The notes: a model not told the origin generated them from the letters alone. Positions 28,565 to 38,174 are shown, counted from the first letter of the stretch. The stretch is 40,707 nt of DNA from an uncultured Erysipelotrichaceae bacterium (GCA_944326095.1 CALVCO010000009.1:1-40707); one strand, 5' to 3'. Numbers and translations are program-made.

Positions 28565-31500
28565 TCCTGACCCATTTTTCTTATACGCACAATTTTCTTT
28601 TTGACGATTAGTTTTTTATTAGTTTTGTAATTTTTAACTAATGAATCATTATCATTTTCAATTTTTATGACTTCACAAGCATCACCAATTATATAACCTA
28701 AAGGTGATTGGATTTCACATATTTTTAATTCAGTTCCATAATCAATATTATTTAGAGTTATAGATCCATGCTTAATGATAAATTCTTCATTTGCATCATG
28801 ATAATGAAGTTTATATTCTCCTTCATTAATGCCATAGATGATAATTTCTCCTTGTTTGTTAGTATAACCTTCTAAAACTTTTTTATCTTGCTTATCGGTT
28901 ACATAGTAGTATTCACCAATAGCTGGAATATCATGATAGGTATAAGTTTGACCATCATATACATAATAATCTTTATTAGTTCTTAAATTTTTGATAGTCA
29001 TACTTAAAATCTTTTCATTAAAGTCTTGGTTAGGATAGAAAGTTTCAATTAAGCCTTCATAGATAATTTCATCATCAATTTGACTACTAGCATTTTGTAG
29101 TTTAATGATTTTATTAACTAAATCATTTTCTACAACTTTATAACTTAAATTATTAAAGTAAATAATATCATTTGTTTTAATTTCTTGAATATTTTCAATA
29201 TCTTCATAACGTATACCACGATAATCACTCATTATTTCTAGAATTTGATAATTATCTTGTATCATTGCTTGAATATAAATATCATTATTTTTATCTTTAT
29301 TTAAAATTAATTTATTTGTTAGATTATCTTTACCGATATAGCTTAATATGGCTTGAGATTTATCCATAGAAATTAAATTAAAATTAACATTATTAAACTT
29401 AAATGAATCATTTATTTTTAGATTTTGATCTATATCATGATATTTTGGGGCTAGGATAGTATCTAGTGTATTTAAAGTAAATTTTTCATTTTCTTTTAAA
29501 TTTGTAATAGCAGATATTATATCATTATAAATAAATGGTTCAATTGCTTGATTAGTGGTAAGTTTTCGATATATACCTCCCGAAACATAGGTTCCAATAT
29601 ATTGTTCACTTATGATTTCGGGAATAATGATATTATCATTTTTTACTTCAATTACTTGTTGATTATTATCATTAGTATTAATTAATTTATAACTTAAAAT
29701 GGAATTAGCGCTAACATCTTCTGTTTCGGTAGGTGACCAAATCGTGGCATCATTAGCATATATGATATCAATTACTTGGTAAGTTTGGATATTGCCTTGT
29801 TGTTTACCATAGGCTTTAAATTGCATTCCAATATCTAAAGTTGAAACATTCTTTAAAATATCTTGATAAGTTAAAGGTACATTGACATTAATTTGCTTTT
29901 TGTCTACATGAAAGGTCATATTATCATCCAAACGTTTTACTTTGATATATTCATCATTTATTTCCATTATTTCATAAGTGTATTGATAATTTAAATCGTC
30001 TTGCCAAATATCGAATTTTTCATTTATCTTGATATTGGTAGGAATATCTTTAAATTTTATCTTATGAATAAATGTAGAAATATCATCTAAAGATGCATCG
30101 TGATTTAAATTAGTTACATCACTAATGGTAAAAATAGCGCCATTTAATAACATACTTTGATTATCATGATCTACTTTAATTACTTCTAAGTCTAATTTTC
30201 TTTTGGTATTTAAAACATTTTCGTAAGTGATATCAATATCATTATCATATTCACTATTAAAGACAAAACAGATATCTTTAGCATTTTCTACATCACTTGA
30301 AGCATAATCATAACCTAAAGGGAGTTTTGTTTCACAAGCCATATATTGCTTGCCCCATTTTAAATTATTGACATTTAGCTGACCATCAATTTGATCATGT
30401 TCAAAGACCACAAATTCTTGCATTATGCGAGTATTTGGTTGATTATAAAAATAAGTTCCAGGTTCTAAATCATCAACTTCAAACATGCCCCAATAATCAC
30501 TAAGTCCACTTTTTACAATTTCCATACCATCAGGATCTTTAGAGATAATTACAGGATAGAAACTTACAGAAGAATTATGATTAAATGGATCACTTATTCT
30601 TAATTGATTTTTACCGGTTTCACCTTTGAATAATGGTAAAGTTTCTACTTTTTTGATATTAGTTAAATTTTCATTAGTAGTAGTGAAATTAAATGCTTGC
30701 ATAATACTATCTTTTCTAATATCTGTTGAAAGTTGTTCATTTGTTAAAAGATAATAATTTTTATTATTATTTTCATCAATAAAACTTACTTTAAAATCTT
30801 TAGTATTATCATCATGCATAATTATTTTTTCAATGGTATAAGTTATACCATTTATGGTAAAAGTATCATGTAAATCACTATGAATTGGAGGAATATCTTT
30901 TTTAGTTATTGGTACAGGTATATCTAGATAATAGGTATTAGTTTTATTTGGATCTAGGATATTAGCTCTAGTTATTACCAAAGATTCCTTAATATCATCG
31001 TTTATTATTATGTCTTTGATGGTATATTTTTTATCATTATGAGTAAAAGTATCATTTATTTGTGGTTCTTTTTGTAAAATTTCTTTAACTATTTCATAGC
31101 TTAAACCATCATCTTGTTTACCATAATGTATTTTAATATCAAAGTTTTTCATACTTTCAACTTTAAAAATATGACCATCAATTAAAATATTTGAATCATC
31201 GCTAGTTAGATAGAAATGTTCATTTTCTTTTGTATATATATCATTAATATCATAAGTTTTATTAATATTAATGAAATATTTATCTAAAGTTAAATGGTCA
31301 TTATTATCTTCATAATTCGCAATTGTGTTTTTAGAAGTGTTAAGATCTTTAAGCGTTAAACTTTTTTCATTTATAGCCATTAATTCATATGTAGTATCAT
31401 TATAGATAAATTTAGTATTTAATGGAGGCAATTTATAAGCAAATATCTTTAAGATATCCTGATAAGTAATATTTGCTGGTTTATATATCCAAAAACTTTG

Positions 31501-34500
31501 ATGTTCGGGTATATTTTCTGCAGTAGAAGCTTGTAAATGATAACGATAATAATGATATTGATGACCATTTTGATCTTGTACAATAGTTACTTCTTCATCA
31601 TTGATATTATCTTTTTTTAGAATATAAGTATTAGTATCTATTTGGATGGTACTATGGGTTTTAAACATATCGAGAATTTGTTGATAGGTAAATGGAGCAT
31701 CATCTTCTAAAGCAAAGCCAAATACATATTCAAAATCATCACTTTTGCTTAATAAGGTATATTTTTTATTGTTGATGGTTATATCATCACCTTTAATTAA
31801 TTCTCGTTGATATGGAAGGGTAAATTTATCATTTATTTTAAAAGGCATTTGATTATTGATTTCTAATTGTTTAACTTTTTCATAGTTGATAATATCATAA
31901 CTACTTATAGCTTGTGGACTTAAGAAAAACATTTTTTCATTTTCATCTTTGATAACGATATTAGAAAGTTCAGGATAGTTAGAACATACTATATAAGTGT
32001 GTTCATTAATAGTGAAAGTATCGTTTACTTTTAAATCTTGGATATTAGGAATATCATCATAAGTAAAATCTAAAGCGTATTGTAAATTTTGATTGGCTTT
32101 AAGATGAAAAACTATATCAGGATGAGTTAAGTGCTCATTGAAGGAAGAAGTGTTCCATTTTACGATATATTCTTTAGAATCAAAATTAGAAATAGTAAAG
32201 GTTTTTGTGATTTGCTCTTTATATTGATAGGTGGTAGTTGGTAAATCTTTATATAGTACTAAATTGATATTTTTATCATTTATCTTAACTTGTATTTTGA
32301 TATATGTAGGGTTTTGCGGATCTAATGGTTCAATAATGGTATATTCAATATCATTGATAGTTATCATCTCATTTGCGCTAACTTGTTCTAAGGAAGTTCC
32401 TTGATTGATAGCGGCTTGATATAAATCGTTAAATTGGGCATATTCATAAGGTTGTTCCATTATTTTTTCATAACTATATGTTCTAGTAGTACCTATTGGA
32501 CAAGCACTTATATCATATGGATCATTACAATAAATATTTTTATCATCATTTAAAATATTAGTTAAATGGGCATAATCAATAATACTATTATCATTAGTTT
32601 TGACATAATTATTTTCATCATTTAAATAATAATTACCTTCTTTGGTTATTTTGTAATTATTATTTTGGTCATCCTTAACATAATATACAGGTTCAATAAT
32701 ATCTAAGATAGTAAATGATTCATTTGCACTAATAGTCTTAGGAATATCTTCTATAGAAATAATTGGGGGAACATCGATGGTTAATGATGTTTCTTGAATT
32801 CTTTGGACTTCTAAGCCGATAATTGAATCATTTTCATATATTTTATTAGTTAATTGATAGTTTATTCCATTAATATTTATTATGGTATCAATGGGAATAT
32901 TTTCTAATGTATATTCATTATTGTCTTGTAACCATTGTTCTATATCTTTTAGCTTTAATTCTTTTGAATCTTCATTGATTAATAGCTTATAGTTTTCATA
33001 AGCTTTTAAATGCATTTTATGTGGATTATAACTAATTACTTCATAATTTATATTATCGATACTAAATTTAGTTTCCTGATGATTTTTAATATTTTCTGGT
33101 AATTGATTATAAGTTAATGAAACATTAGGAATATGATATAAAGTAGCTGGATATACAATATAGCTATCATCATCTATTTTTTCTTTGATGGTATATGCTT
33201 TATTTTCATATTCTAAATGATCTTGAATGATGATTGCTTCGACATTATCTAAAGTTAGTGTAGTACTTAAATCGGTATATTTGATAATAGCTCCATCTTT
33301 AGTATATTGGATTAATTGATATTCTTTAGTATTTTCATTATTTGTTATACTAAATTTATTAAATTCCTTTAAAACTTTAGGTATTTGATCATAGGTAATA
33401 GGTTCAATAGAATTAAAGTCATCATATTTTATTGAAGATAGTAAATAACCATCATTTTCTATTTTTTGAATGGTATATCGATAACCATTTAGGAAAAAGC
33501 TTTGGCCTACTTGTGGATCGTTTAAATTGTTTATTAATTGTTGATAACTTATTTTGGTTGATGGTTCTAAATAATCGGTAGTGATATTTCCTAAAGGAGT
33601 AGGATCTTTTGTTAAATCAAAATCATTTATTTGATATATTTCAAAATTAGCGCCATTTAATTTTAAATAAATATTGTCACTATCTTGTTTAACAATGGAT
33701 AAATCGATATCACGTAACATATTTACAAAATCTTGATGGGTAGTTTCATTTTGATCATTAGTTTTTACTAAGAATGGTCTTTCATCAGTAAGATAAGGAT
33801 TGGTTACTTTCCATTCCTTTATCCACCATGATTTATGGCGTGGTAATAAATCACTAATATGGGCAAGACCATCAGCGCCTATGGTAAATGTGCGAATATT
33901 AGTTCCATCAAGAGTCATAATAGGATAATAAGTTTTATTGCCATTAACATAATTAAAGCTACCATATAAATCAGGATCTATTCCTACATTAAAATTATAT
34001 AAGTCTTGCCAATTTTCATCTTTACCACCATCATAACGATATTGATAAGTAGGATCATCATACCAACCAATTACAAATTGGGTTCCTTCACTAAAATTTT
34101 GACTTTTAAAATATTCATCTAGTTTTTCTATTTCAATATCAGCAGTTTTTAATTTAAATGCTAAAGTATAAGAAGGGGTAGGATTTTCAAAGCTAATGCC
34201 CATTAATTTTTGATTTGAGCCACTAGTATATAACAAGATATTATTTAACCATGATTGATAATCTTGATCCTTACGTTTAAAGGTTAAAGTTTTACCATTA
34301 GCACTATCATAACCTTCATAATATAAATCGTCGATATCTATTTTTAATAAATTACCTTCTTGTTTGATATTAATACCTGAATGGCTTTCTTGGGGAAAGG
34401 GTTCAAACCAATCTAATACGGGGCTTCCTTTATGGAACAGATTTGTAGAACCATCATCAGTTAGAATTAAAGTTTCATCCCAATCTAATTCATAAGTGAT

Positions 34501-35370
34501 AGTGTCATGCCATTGGCTAGCAAAACTTGGTGCAGTATCATAATTTTCTACAAGATTCATGATTTCATTCATCATGTTATTAACATCCACATTACCACTT
34601 ACTGCTGGACATTGTTGATCAGCAGGACTACACCACATTAAACTAGTAATTATTTCTTGATATTCTTGGGGACATATGGTTTGCCATATTAATAATTGAG
34701 TGGCTAAATAACTTTCGTCACTATTACCAATTAAGGGATGTCCATAACCATAGTGAATTATTCTTCCTACTTTATTCAATATTTCTGGATTTAAATCACT
34801 TGGTTGAATGGTATATTGAGGTCCATTACCTTCATTGTCCAGAATTACCATAACATATGGTTCTATACAATAACCTACTTTTCCATTAATCATGAATTTT
34901 GATATATATTCATAACCACCTTGTTTAATATTTTCATATCGGGCAATGCGCTTTTCACGCTTTAAATTAAGACTATCATTACTTAATAAAGAGATAGGTG
35001 ATAAAGCATTTTGATAATCAATAATCGTATATTTCATATCATCATATTCATAAGTTCCAGGAAGTAATTCTTCATCATTATAATCATCGATAATAATCGC
35101 TCCTGAAGATATTTCAGGAATTACTTCTTCCTTATTTTCTATTGGAGCTGAAGTAGTGATAGGTTCATCAGTAGTTACTGGTACTATGGTTTCTAGAGGA
35201 ATTTGTGTTGGTGAAGTCGTTTCTTCAATAACTATTTCTTCACTAGGAACAATCGTTTCTTCTATAATCGGTTCATTAGTTGTTTCAATAGGTGCTTCAG
35301 TTATTTCATTCGCACTAATAATTTGAATATTTAAAAGTAATATTATTAAATATAAAATAAATTTTTTCAT
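28561..35370 (-). CDS. giant thioester-domain surface protein with split SpaA-like domains and repeat arrays
   Basis: This 2269-aa secreted protein probably acts as a surface adhesin. A signal peptide (1-20) is followed by a Pro/Glu/Thr-rich stalk (21-87). A thioester (TQXA) domain follows: Cys168 in GYCIEP and Gln225 in ATQLLIW are placed to form the internal bond used for covalent host binding. A SpaA/Cna-B-like domain begins at ~556 (SIVKQD, LNGANFEI) but resumes only at ~1573-1720 (SGLSDYWGMF, LEPGTY, CETKLPLGY). A second begins at ~1726 (EVIKVD, LLNGAIFTI) and resumes at ~2150-2240 (LEGYTNKQGE, CEIQSPLGY). The gaps hold degenerate repeats. There is no LPXTG-like motif or C-terminal helix: it ends in a basic tail. 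It is the last gene of a three-gene operon, 3 nt after the sortase. Confidence 0.85.
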   Translation of the reverse strand: MKKFILYLIILLLNIQIISANEITEAPIETTNEPIIEETIVPSEEIVIEETTSPTQIPLETIVPVTTDEPITTSAPIENKEEVIPEISSGAIIIDDYNDEELLPGTYEYDDMKYTIIDYQNALSPISLLSNDSLNLKREKRIARYENIKQGGYEYISKFMINGKVGYCIEPYVMVILDNEGNGPQYTIQPSDLNPEILNKVGRIIHYGYGHPLIGNSDESYLATQLLIWQTICPQEYQEIITSLMWCSPADQQCPAVSGNVDVNNMMNEIMNLVENYDTAPSFASQWHDTITYELDWDETLILTDDGSTNLFHKGSPVLDWFEPFPQESHSGINIKQEGNLLKIDIDDLYYEGYDSANGKTLTFKRKDQDYQSWLNNILLYTSGSNQKLMGISFENPTPSYTLAFKLKTADIEIEKLDEYFKSQNFSEGTQFVIGWYDDPTYQYRYDGGKDENWQDLYNFNVGIDPDLYGSFNYVNGNKTYYPIMTLDGTNIRTFTIGADGLAHISDLLPRHKSWWIKEWKVTNPYLTDERPFLVKTNDQNETTHQDFVNMLRDIDLSIVKQDSDNIYLKLNGANFEIYQINDFDLTKDPTPLGNITTDYLEPSTKISYQQLINNLNDPQVGQSFFLNGYRYTIQKIENDGYLLSSIKYDDFNSIEPITYDQIPKVLKEFNKFSITNNENTKEYQLIQYTKDGAIIKYTDLSTTLTLDNVEAIIIQDHLEYENKAYTIKEKIDDDSYIVYPATLYHIPNVSLTYNQLPENIKNHQETKFSIDNINYEVISYNPHKMHLKAYENYKLLINEDSKELKLKDIEQWLQDNNEYTLENIPIDTIININGINYQLTNKIYENDSIIGLEVQRIQETSLTIDVPPIISIEDIPKTISANESFTILDIIEPVYYVKDDQNNNYKITKEGNYYLNDENNYVKTNDNSIIDYAHLTNILNDDKNIYCNDPYDISACPIGTTRTYSYEKIMEQPYEYAQFNDLYQAAINQGTSLEQVSANEMITINDIEYTIIEPLDPQNPTYIKIQVKINDKNINLVLYKDLPTTTYQYKEQITKTFTISNFDSKEYIVKWNTSSFNEHLTHPDIVFHLKANQNLQYALDFTYDDIPNIQDLKVNDTFTINEHTYIVCSNYPELSNIVIKDENEKMFFLSPQAISSYDIINYEKVKQLEINNQMPFKINDKFTLPYQRELIKGDDITINNKKYTLLSKSDDFEYVFGFALEDDAPFTYQQILDMFKTHSTIQIDTNTYILKKDNINDEEVTIVQDQNGHQYHYYRYHLQASTAENIPEHQSFWIYKPANITYQDILKIFAYKLPPLNTKFIYNDTTYELMAINEKSLTLKDLNTSKNTIANYEDNNDHLTLDKYFININKTYDINDIYTKENEHFYLTSDDSNILIDGHIFKVESMKNFDIKIHYGKQDDGLSYEIVKEILQKEPQINDTFTHNDKKYTIKDIIINDDIKESLVITRANILDPNKTNTYYLDIPVPITKKDIPPIHSDLHDTFTINGITYTIEKIIMHDDNTKDFKVSFIDENNNKNYYLLTNEQLSTDIRKDSIMQAFNFTTTNENLTNIKKVETLPLFKGETGKNQLRISDPFNHNSSVSFYPVIISKDPDGMEIVKSGLSDYWGMFEVDDLEPGTYFYNQPNTRIMQEFVVFEHDQIDGQLNVNNLKWGKQYMACETKLPLGYDYASSDVENAKDICFVFNSEYDNDIDITYENVLNTKRKLDLEVIKVDHDNQSMLLNGAIFTISDVTNLNHDASLDDISTFIHKIKFKDIPTNIKINEKFDIWQDDLNYQYTYEIMEINDEYIKVKRLDDNMTFHVDKKQINVNVPLTYQDILKNVSTLDIGMQFKAYGKQQGNIQTYQVIDIIYANDATIWSPTETEDVSANSILSYKLINTNDNNQQVIEVKNDNIIIPEIISEQYIGTYVSGGIYRKLTTNQAIEPFIYNDIISAITNLKENEKFTLNTLDTILAPKYHDIDQNLKINDSFKFNNVNFNLISMDKSQAILSYIGKDNLTNKLILNKDKNNDIYIQAMIQDNYQILEIMSDYRGIRYEDIENIQEIKTNDIIYFNNLSYKVVENDLVNKIIKLQNASSQIDDEIIYEGLIETFYPNQDFNEKILSMTIKNLRTNKDYYVYDGQTYTYHDIPAIGEYYYVTDKQDKKVLEGYTNKQGEIIIYGINEGEYKLHYHDANEEFIIKHGSITLNNIDYGTELKICEIQSPLGYIIGDACEVIKIENDNDSLVKNYKTNKKLIVKKKIVRIRKMGQD
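29056..30078 (-). repeat. protein repeat array 2 (inside second SpaA-like domain)
   Basis: Residues ~1765-2105 hold at least four degenerate repeats that begin IKFKDIP, LTYQDIL, FIYNDII and IRYEDIE and carry a following F-x-(I/L/F)-N and Y-x-(I/V/L) pair. They interrupt a SpaA-like domain whose two ends lie at ~1726-1752 and ~2150-2240. Confidence 0.6.
30721..33564 (-). repeat. protein repeat array 1 (inside first SpaA-like domain)
   Basis: Residues ~603-1550 hold at least nine degenerate units of about 50-70 aa. Unit starts include ISYQQLI (607), ITYDQIP (658), LTYNQLP (752), ISIEDIP (871), FTYDDIP (1102), FTYQQIL (1227), ITYQDIL (1301), LSYEIVK (1423) and ITKKDIP (1488). Each is typically followed by a (N)DTFTIN-like turn and Y-T-I. 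At the DNA level the copies are diverged, so this is an old repeat. Confidence 0.65.
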
Positions 35371-35373
35371 AAT

Positions 35374-36084
35374 TTAAAAAATCCTTTCATAGGCTTGTAA
35401 AACAAAGCGAGCATTATTTTTTTGCATATTGCAGGTAACTAAGGTAATTAATTGTTGGTTGTGATAATAAAAACCATCAATATGATTTATGGCATAATTT
35501 AAAGTATTATCAAACATGGTTTTAACTTGTTCATAATTTGCATAATAATTATTATGCCAATCTAAATAAGTATCAGGATTATCTAAGTCATATTCACAAA
35601 AACTAATTATTTGATAAATATGTTCACCATCTTCGTCAATTAATTTAAATTCTTGATGTTTATCAAAATATGCTTTATCGGCATAATTTTTTAAAAAAGT
35701 AAAGTTCCAATCTTTAGTCTTAGAAGAATGACCATTAATAATATAATTATTGGAAGTTTCTAAAGGTGATAGTTGTTTTTCCATAAAACAAGATCCCATC
35801 GTATCATAATTGCCCCAAGGATCATGAAGCATATAATAATCACCATTATCGGTATATATGATAGGTATTGAAGTTATCTTGTCATCAATGGTAAATTCTA
35901 ATAAGGCAAATATTTCTGGATTAATCTTTTGCCAATCTTTTAAAGTTTTTAAAGTATCTTCTTTTTGATGAATATAAATTTGTTTGGTATCTTTATCATC
36001 TTGTCGATAAATTAGACTAGTTCCTAATGTGAGAATAGAAAGGGCCAAGTATACCTTTACCCTTTTTTTAAGCTTTCTACTCAT
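35374..36084 (-). CDS. srtB: class B sortase
   Basis: This membrane-anchored transpeptidase should cut a sorting motif and link surface proteins to the wall or to each other. It has 236 aa, with an N-terminal basic stretch and helix (~9-25) as a type II anchor. The catalytic residues are His119 (IINGHSS), Cys218 (ITLVTCNM) and Arg226 (NARFVL). The long helix before the Cys strand (~184-200) and the overall length favour class B over classes A and C. It overlaps the upstream membrane protein gene by 8 nt and precedes the giant surface protein by 3 nt. Its ribosome site GAAGGAGT lies within the upstream gene. The best candidate substrate is the giant protein, although that lacks a visible sorting motif. 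Confidence 0.9.
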   Translation of the reverse strand: MSRKLKKRVKVYLALSILTLGTSLIYRQDDKDTKQIYIHQKEDTLKTLKDWQKINPEIFALLEFTIDDKITSIPIIYTDNGDYYMLHDPWGNYDTMGSCFMEKQLSPLETSNNYIINGHSSKTKDWNFTFLKNYADKAYFDKHQEFKLIDEDGEHIYQIISFCEYDLDNPDTYLDWHNNYYANYEQVKTMFDNTLNYAINHIDGFYYHNQQLITLVTCNMQKNNARFVLQAYERIF

Positions 36085-37021
36085 AACTTACTAATACTCC
36101 TTCATCATAGGTTATTTCTTCTTCATAATATTCTTCATATATTTCTTCACTATATGTTGGACTTATTTCTTCTGGCAAAATTATTTGCGCTTGTTCAAAA
36201 GATATAGGCTTATCATTATTAATAGTTTGAATAGGAATCGGTTCATCTTCTTTAATTATCTTTAAAGAAGCATAAGTAATATTGCCTGAAGAATCACTTA
36301 CTTGATAGTTATAATAGGCAATATCATCATTAAAATGAAGATCATTAGAACATATGACCTTATCTTTTAAATCTTTGTCTACATTGTCTATTACTTCATC
36401 AATATAAAAATGACAACTTTGTAAATTATCATCATATGTAATTTCATCATATAAAAGTTTTATAGAAGGATTTTGATTATCAATAATATTAACCATCAAA
36501 GTTTGTTCAATCTGTTTAAAATTATTTTTTGCAATATAAGTTAAAGGATAACTACCAGGACGATCATATTCTAATGTAGGTAAAATAACTTTAGCATTTA
36601 CAACCTCTGATATATAATCATTAGGATTAAAATTATTACCATATATTAAATCAATACTATTAGTAGTTAAGCTAAAATCAATAGTTAATAAGCTCTTTAA
36701 AAACTGAATACTAAAAATAAATATAACTAATATTAAAATAGTTATACTAATAATTATTTCCTTCTTATATTTTTTAATAGTTAAATCATTTTCTAATATA
36801 TCAATACCAAAAATATCATAGGCTTCATTAAAGCTTAAAGATAAAGTTTGTTCTTTAGAATTTTTAAGTATTACTTTATCATTAATATCTAATATTTTTA
36901 CTTTTTCAGAAATATCAATGGAAAATTGTTTTAGTAAATTCTTTAATTTTTCACAGCCATAAATGTGGGTAATTTGAATTTGTTGGCCAACAAGACATTT
37001 GGCTAAAGCTTTAGATTTCAA
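36077..37021 (-). CDS. FeoA-like / transmembrane / Ig-like membrane protein
   Basis: This 314-aa single-pass protein is the first gene of the sortase operon. Residues ~11-78 look like a FeoA-type SH3-like domain: GQQIQITHIYG, a helix, ISEKVKILDIND, then LSLSFNEAYDIFGI. A helix at ~89-108 follows. Outside the cell are two Ig-like (DUF5011-like) segments (~115-175 with RPGSYPLTYIAKN, ~178-250 with DSSGNITYASLKI) that include two Cys, then an acidic, Tyr-rich tail (SEEIYEEYYEEEITYDE). A frame opens at ATG 37087, but the TTG at 37021 has AAGGAAG at 8 nt and begins next to the FeoA-like domain, so I use it. Role unknown; a sensor or scaffold for the surface protein is possible. Confidence 0.65.
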   Translation of the reverse strand: MKSKALAKCLVGQQIQITHIYGCEKLKNLLKQFSIDISEKVKILDINDKVILKNSKEQTLSLSFNEAYDIFGIDILENDLTIKKYKKEIIISITILILVIFIFSIQFLKSLLTIDFSLTTNSIDLIYGNNFNPNDYISEVVNAKVILPTLEYDRPGSYPLTYIAKNNFKQIEQTLMVNIIDNQNPSIKLLYDEITYDDNLQSCHFYIDEVIDNVDKDLKDKVICSNDLHFNDDIAYYNYQVSDSSGNITYASLKIIKEDEPIPIQTINNDKPISFEQAQIILPEEISPTYSEEIYEEYYEEEITYDEGVLVSYE

Positions 37022-37119
37022 AACTATCACTTCCTTTATAGCTATATATGAACTTATTTTGATTATTTTCCTAAAAAAAATATTCATTTTGGTTTAAAAT
37101 AGATTAAAAGGAAGATAAT

Positions 37120-38133
37120 ATGCTAAAGTTAATAAATATTAATAAAACTTATGATAATAAAGTTAAAGCTTTAAAAAATATAAATCTTGAATTAGATAAA
37201 AATGAATTGGCTGTTATAATTGGGCCAAGTGGTTGTGGAAAAACAACCTTACTAAGAACTATTGCTGGTTTAGAAAAACAAGATACAGGAGATATATTGA
37301 TTCAAGATAAGTTAGTGAATGATTTAGCTCCTTATATGCGTGATATTTCTTTTGTATTTCAAGATGCTTCATTATTTGCTCATATGAATGTTTTTCATAA
37401 TATTGCTTATGGGAATCATGGTAATATGGATAAAAAACAATTGCGCCAAAAAGTAGAAAAAATATCAAAGATATTAAAGATAGAAGATTTATTAACGCGA
37501 TATCCTTCTAAATTATCTGGAGGGCAAAGACAAAGAGTGGCAATTGCTAGAGCTATTTGTAAATCTAGTAAATTAATATTGATGGATGAACCTTTTAGTA
37601 ATCTAGATGCGCAATTAAAAGAAGATTTAATTCAAGAAATTAAAATGTTACAAAAGGAATTAGATCTTATGATAATATATGTGACTCATGATCAAAAAGA
37701 AGCCTTTGCTTTAGCAGATAAACTTATTGTGATGGAAGATGGTCGTATATTACAAATAGATAAACCATCAAATGTATATCGTCATCCTATTAATCCTTTT
37801 GTAGCTCGCTTTTTTGGCGATATTAATATCTTTGAAGGAAATATTGAAGATGATTATTTAGGATTTGCAAATTATAAAATTAAATTAAATAAGCATTTTT
37901 CTAATGGAAAAATATTATTTGGTATTAGACCAGAAGATATCATTATTGGTAGTACAATTGAACTACAAGATGTACAAAAAGAAGATCGTGGAAATTATTA
38001 TTTATATATGGCTAAAATAAAAGATTTTCCTATAAGTATTAAGACAAACAATGATGTTTTATTTAATAAGATTGATTTTCCTAAAGAAAAAATAATTGTT
38101 TGGAAAAAAGTACTTGACGAAGAAAACCAATAA
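37120..38133 (+). CDS. ABC-transporter ATPase, CUT1 (MsmK/UgpC/PotA-like)
   Basis: This 337-aa cytosolic ATP-binding subunit has Walker A GPSGCGKTT (35-43), Q-loop Gln81, signature LSGGQRQ (132-138), Walker B LILMDEP (152-158) and the H-loop His190 in VTHD. The C-terminal ~100 aa form a TOBE-like domain (FGIRPEDI). This layout is shared by sugar (MsmK, UgpC), polyamine (PotA) and Fe3+ (FbpC) ATPases. No permease or binding-protein gene lies next to it. MsmK-like multi-client ATPases are often encoded alone, and the orphan PotD at 22184 is a possible client, but no direct link is visible. ATG 37120 follows AAAAGGAAG. The tRNA promoter lies across its stop codon. Confidence 0.88.
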   Translation: MLKLININKTYDNKVKALKNINLELDKNELAVIIGPSGCGKTTLLRTIAGLEKQDTGDILIQDKLVNDLAPYMRDISFVFQDASLFAHMNVFHNIAYGNHGNMDKKQLRQKVEKISKILKIEDLLTRYPSKLSGGQRQRVAIARAICKSSKLILMDEPFSNLDAQLKEDLIQEIKMLQKELDLMIIYVTHDQKEAFALADKLIVMEDGRILQIDKPSNVYRHPINPFVARFFGDINIFEGNIEDDYLGFANYKIKLNKHFSNGKILFGIRPEDIIIGSTIELQDVQKEDRGNYYLYMAKIKDFPISIKTNNDVLFNKIDFPKEKIIVWKKVLDEENQ

Positions 38134-38142
38134 TGGTAATAT
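38114..38142 (+). promoter_or_regulatory. tRNA promoter, first cassette
   Basis: TTGACG (38114-38119), a 17-bp spacer, TAATAT (38137-38142). The -35 lies inside the end of the ABC ATPase gene. The 18 bp after the -10 (AAATAGGCATTCGATGGA) recur exactly in front of the second cassette. Confidence 0.75.
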
Positions 38143-38174
38143 AAATAGGCATTCGATGGAAAATGTTAATAAAT

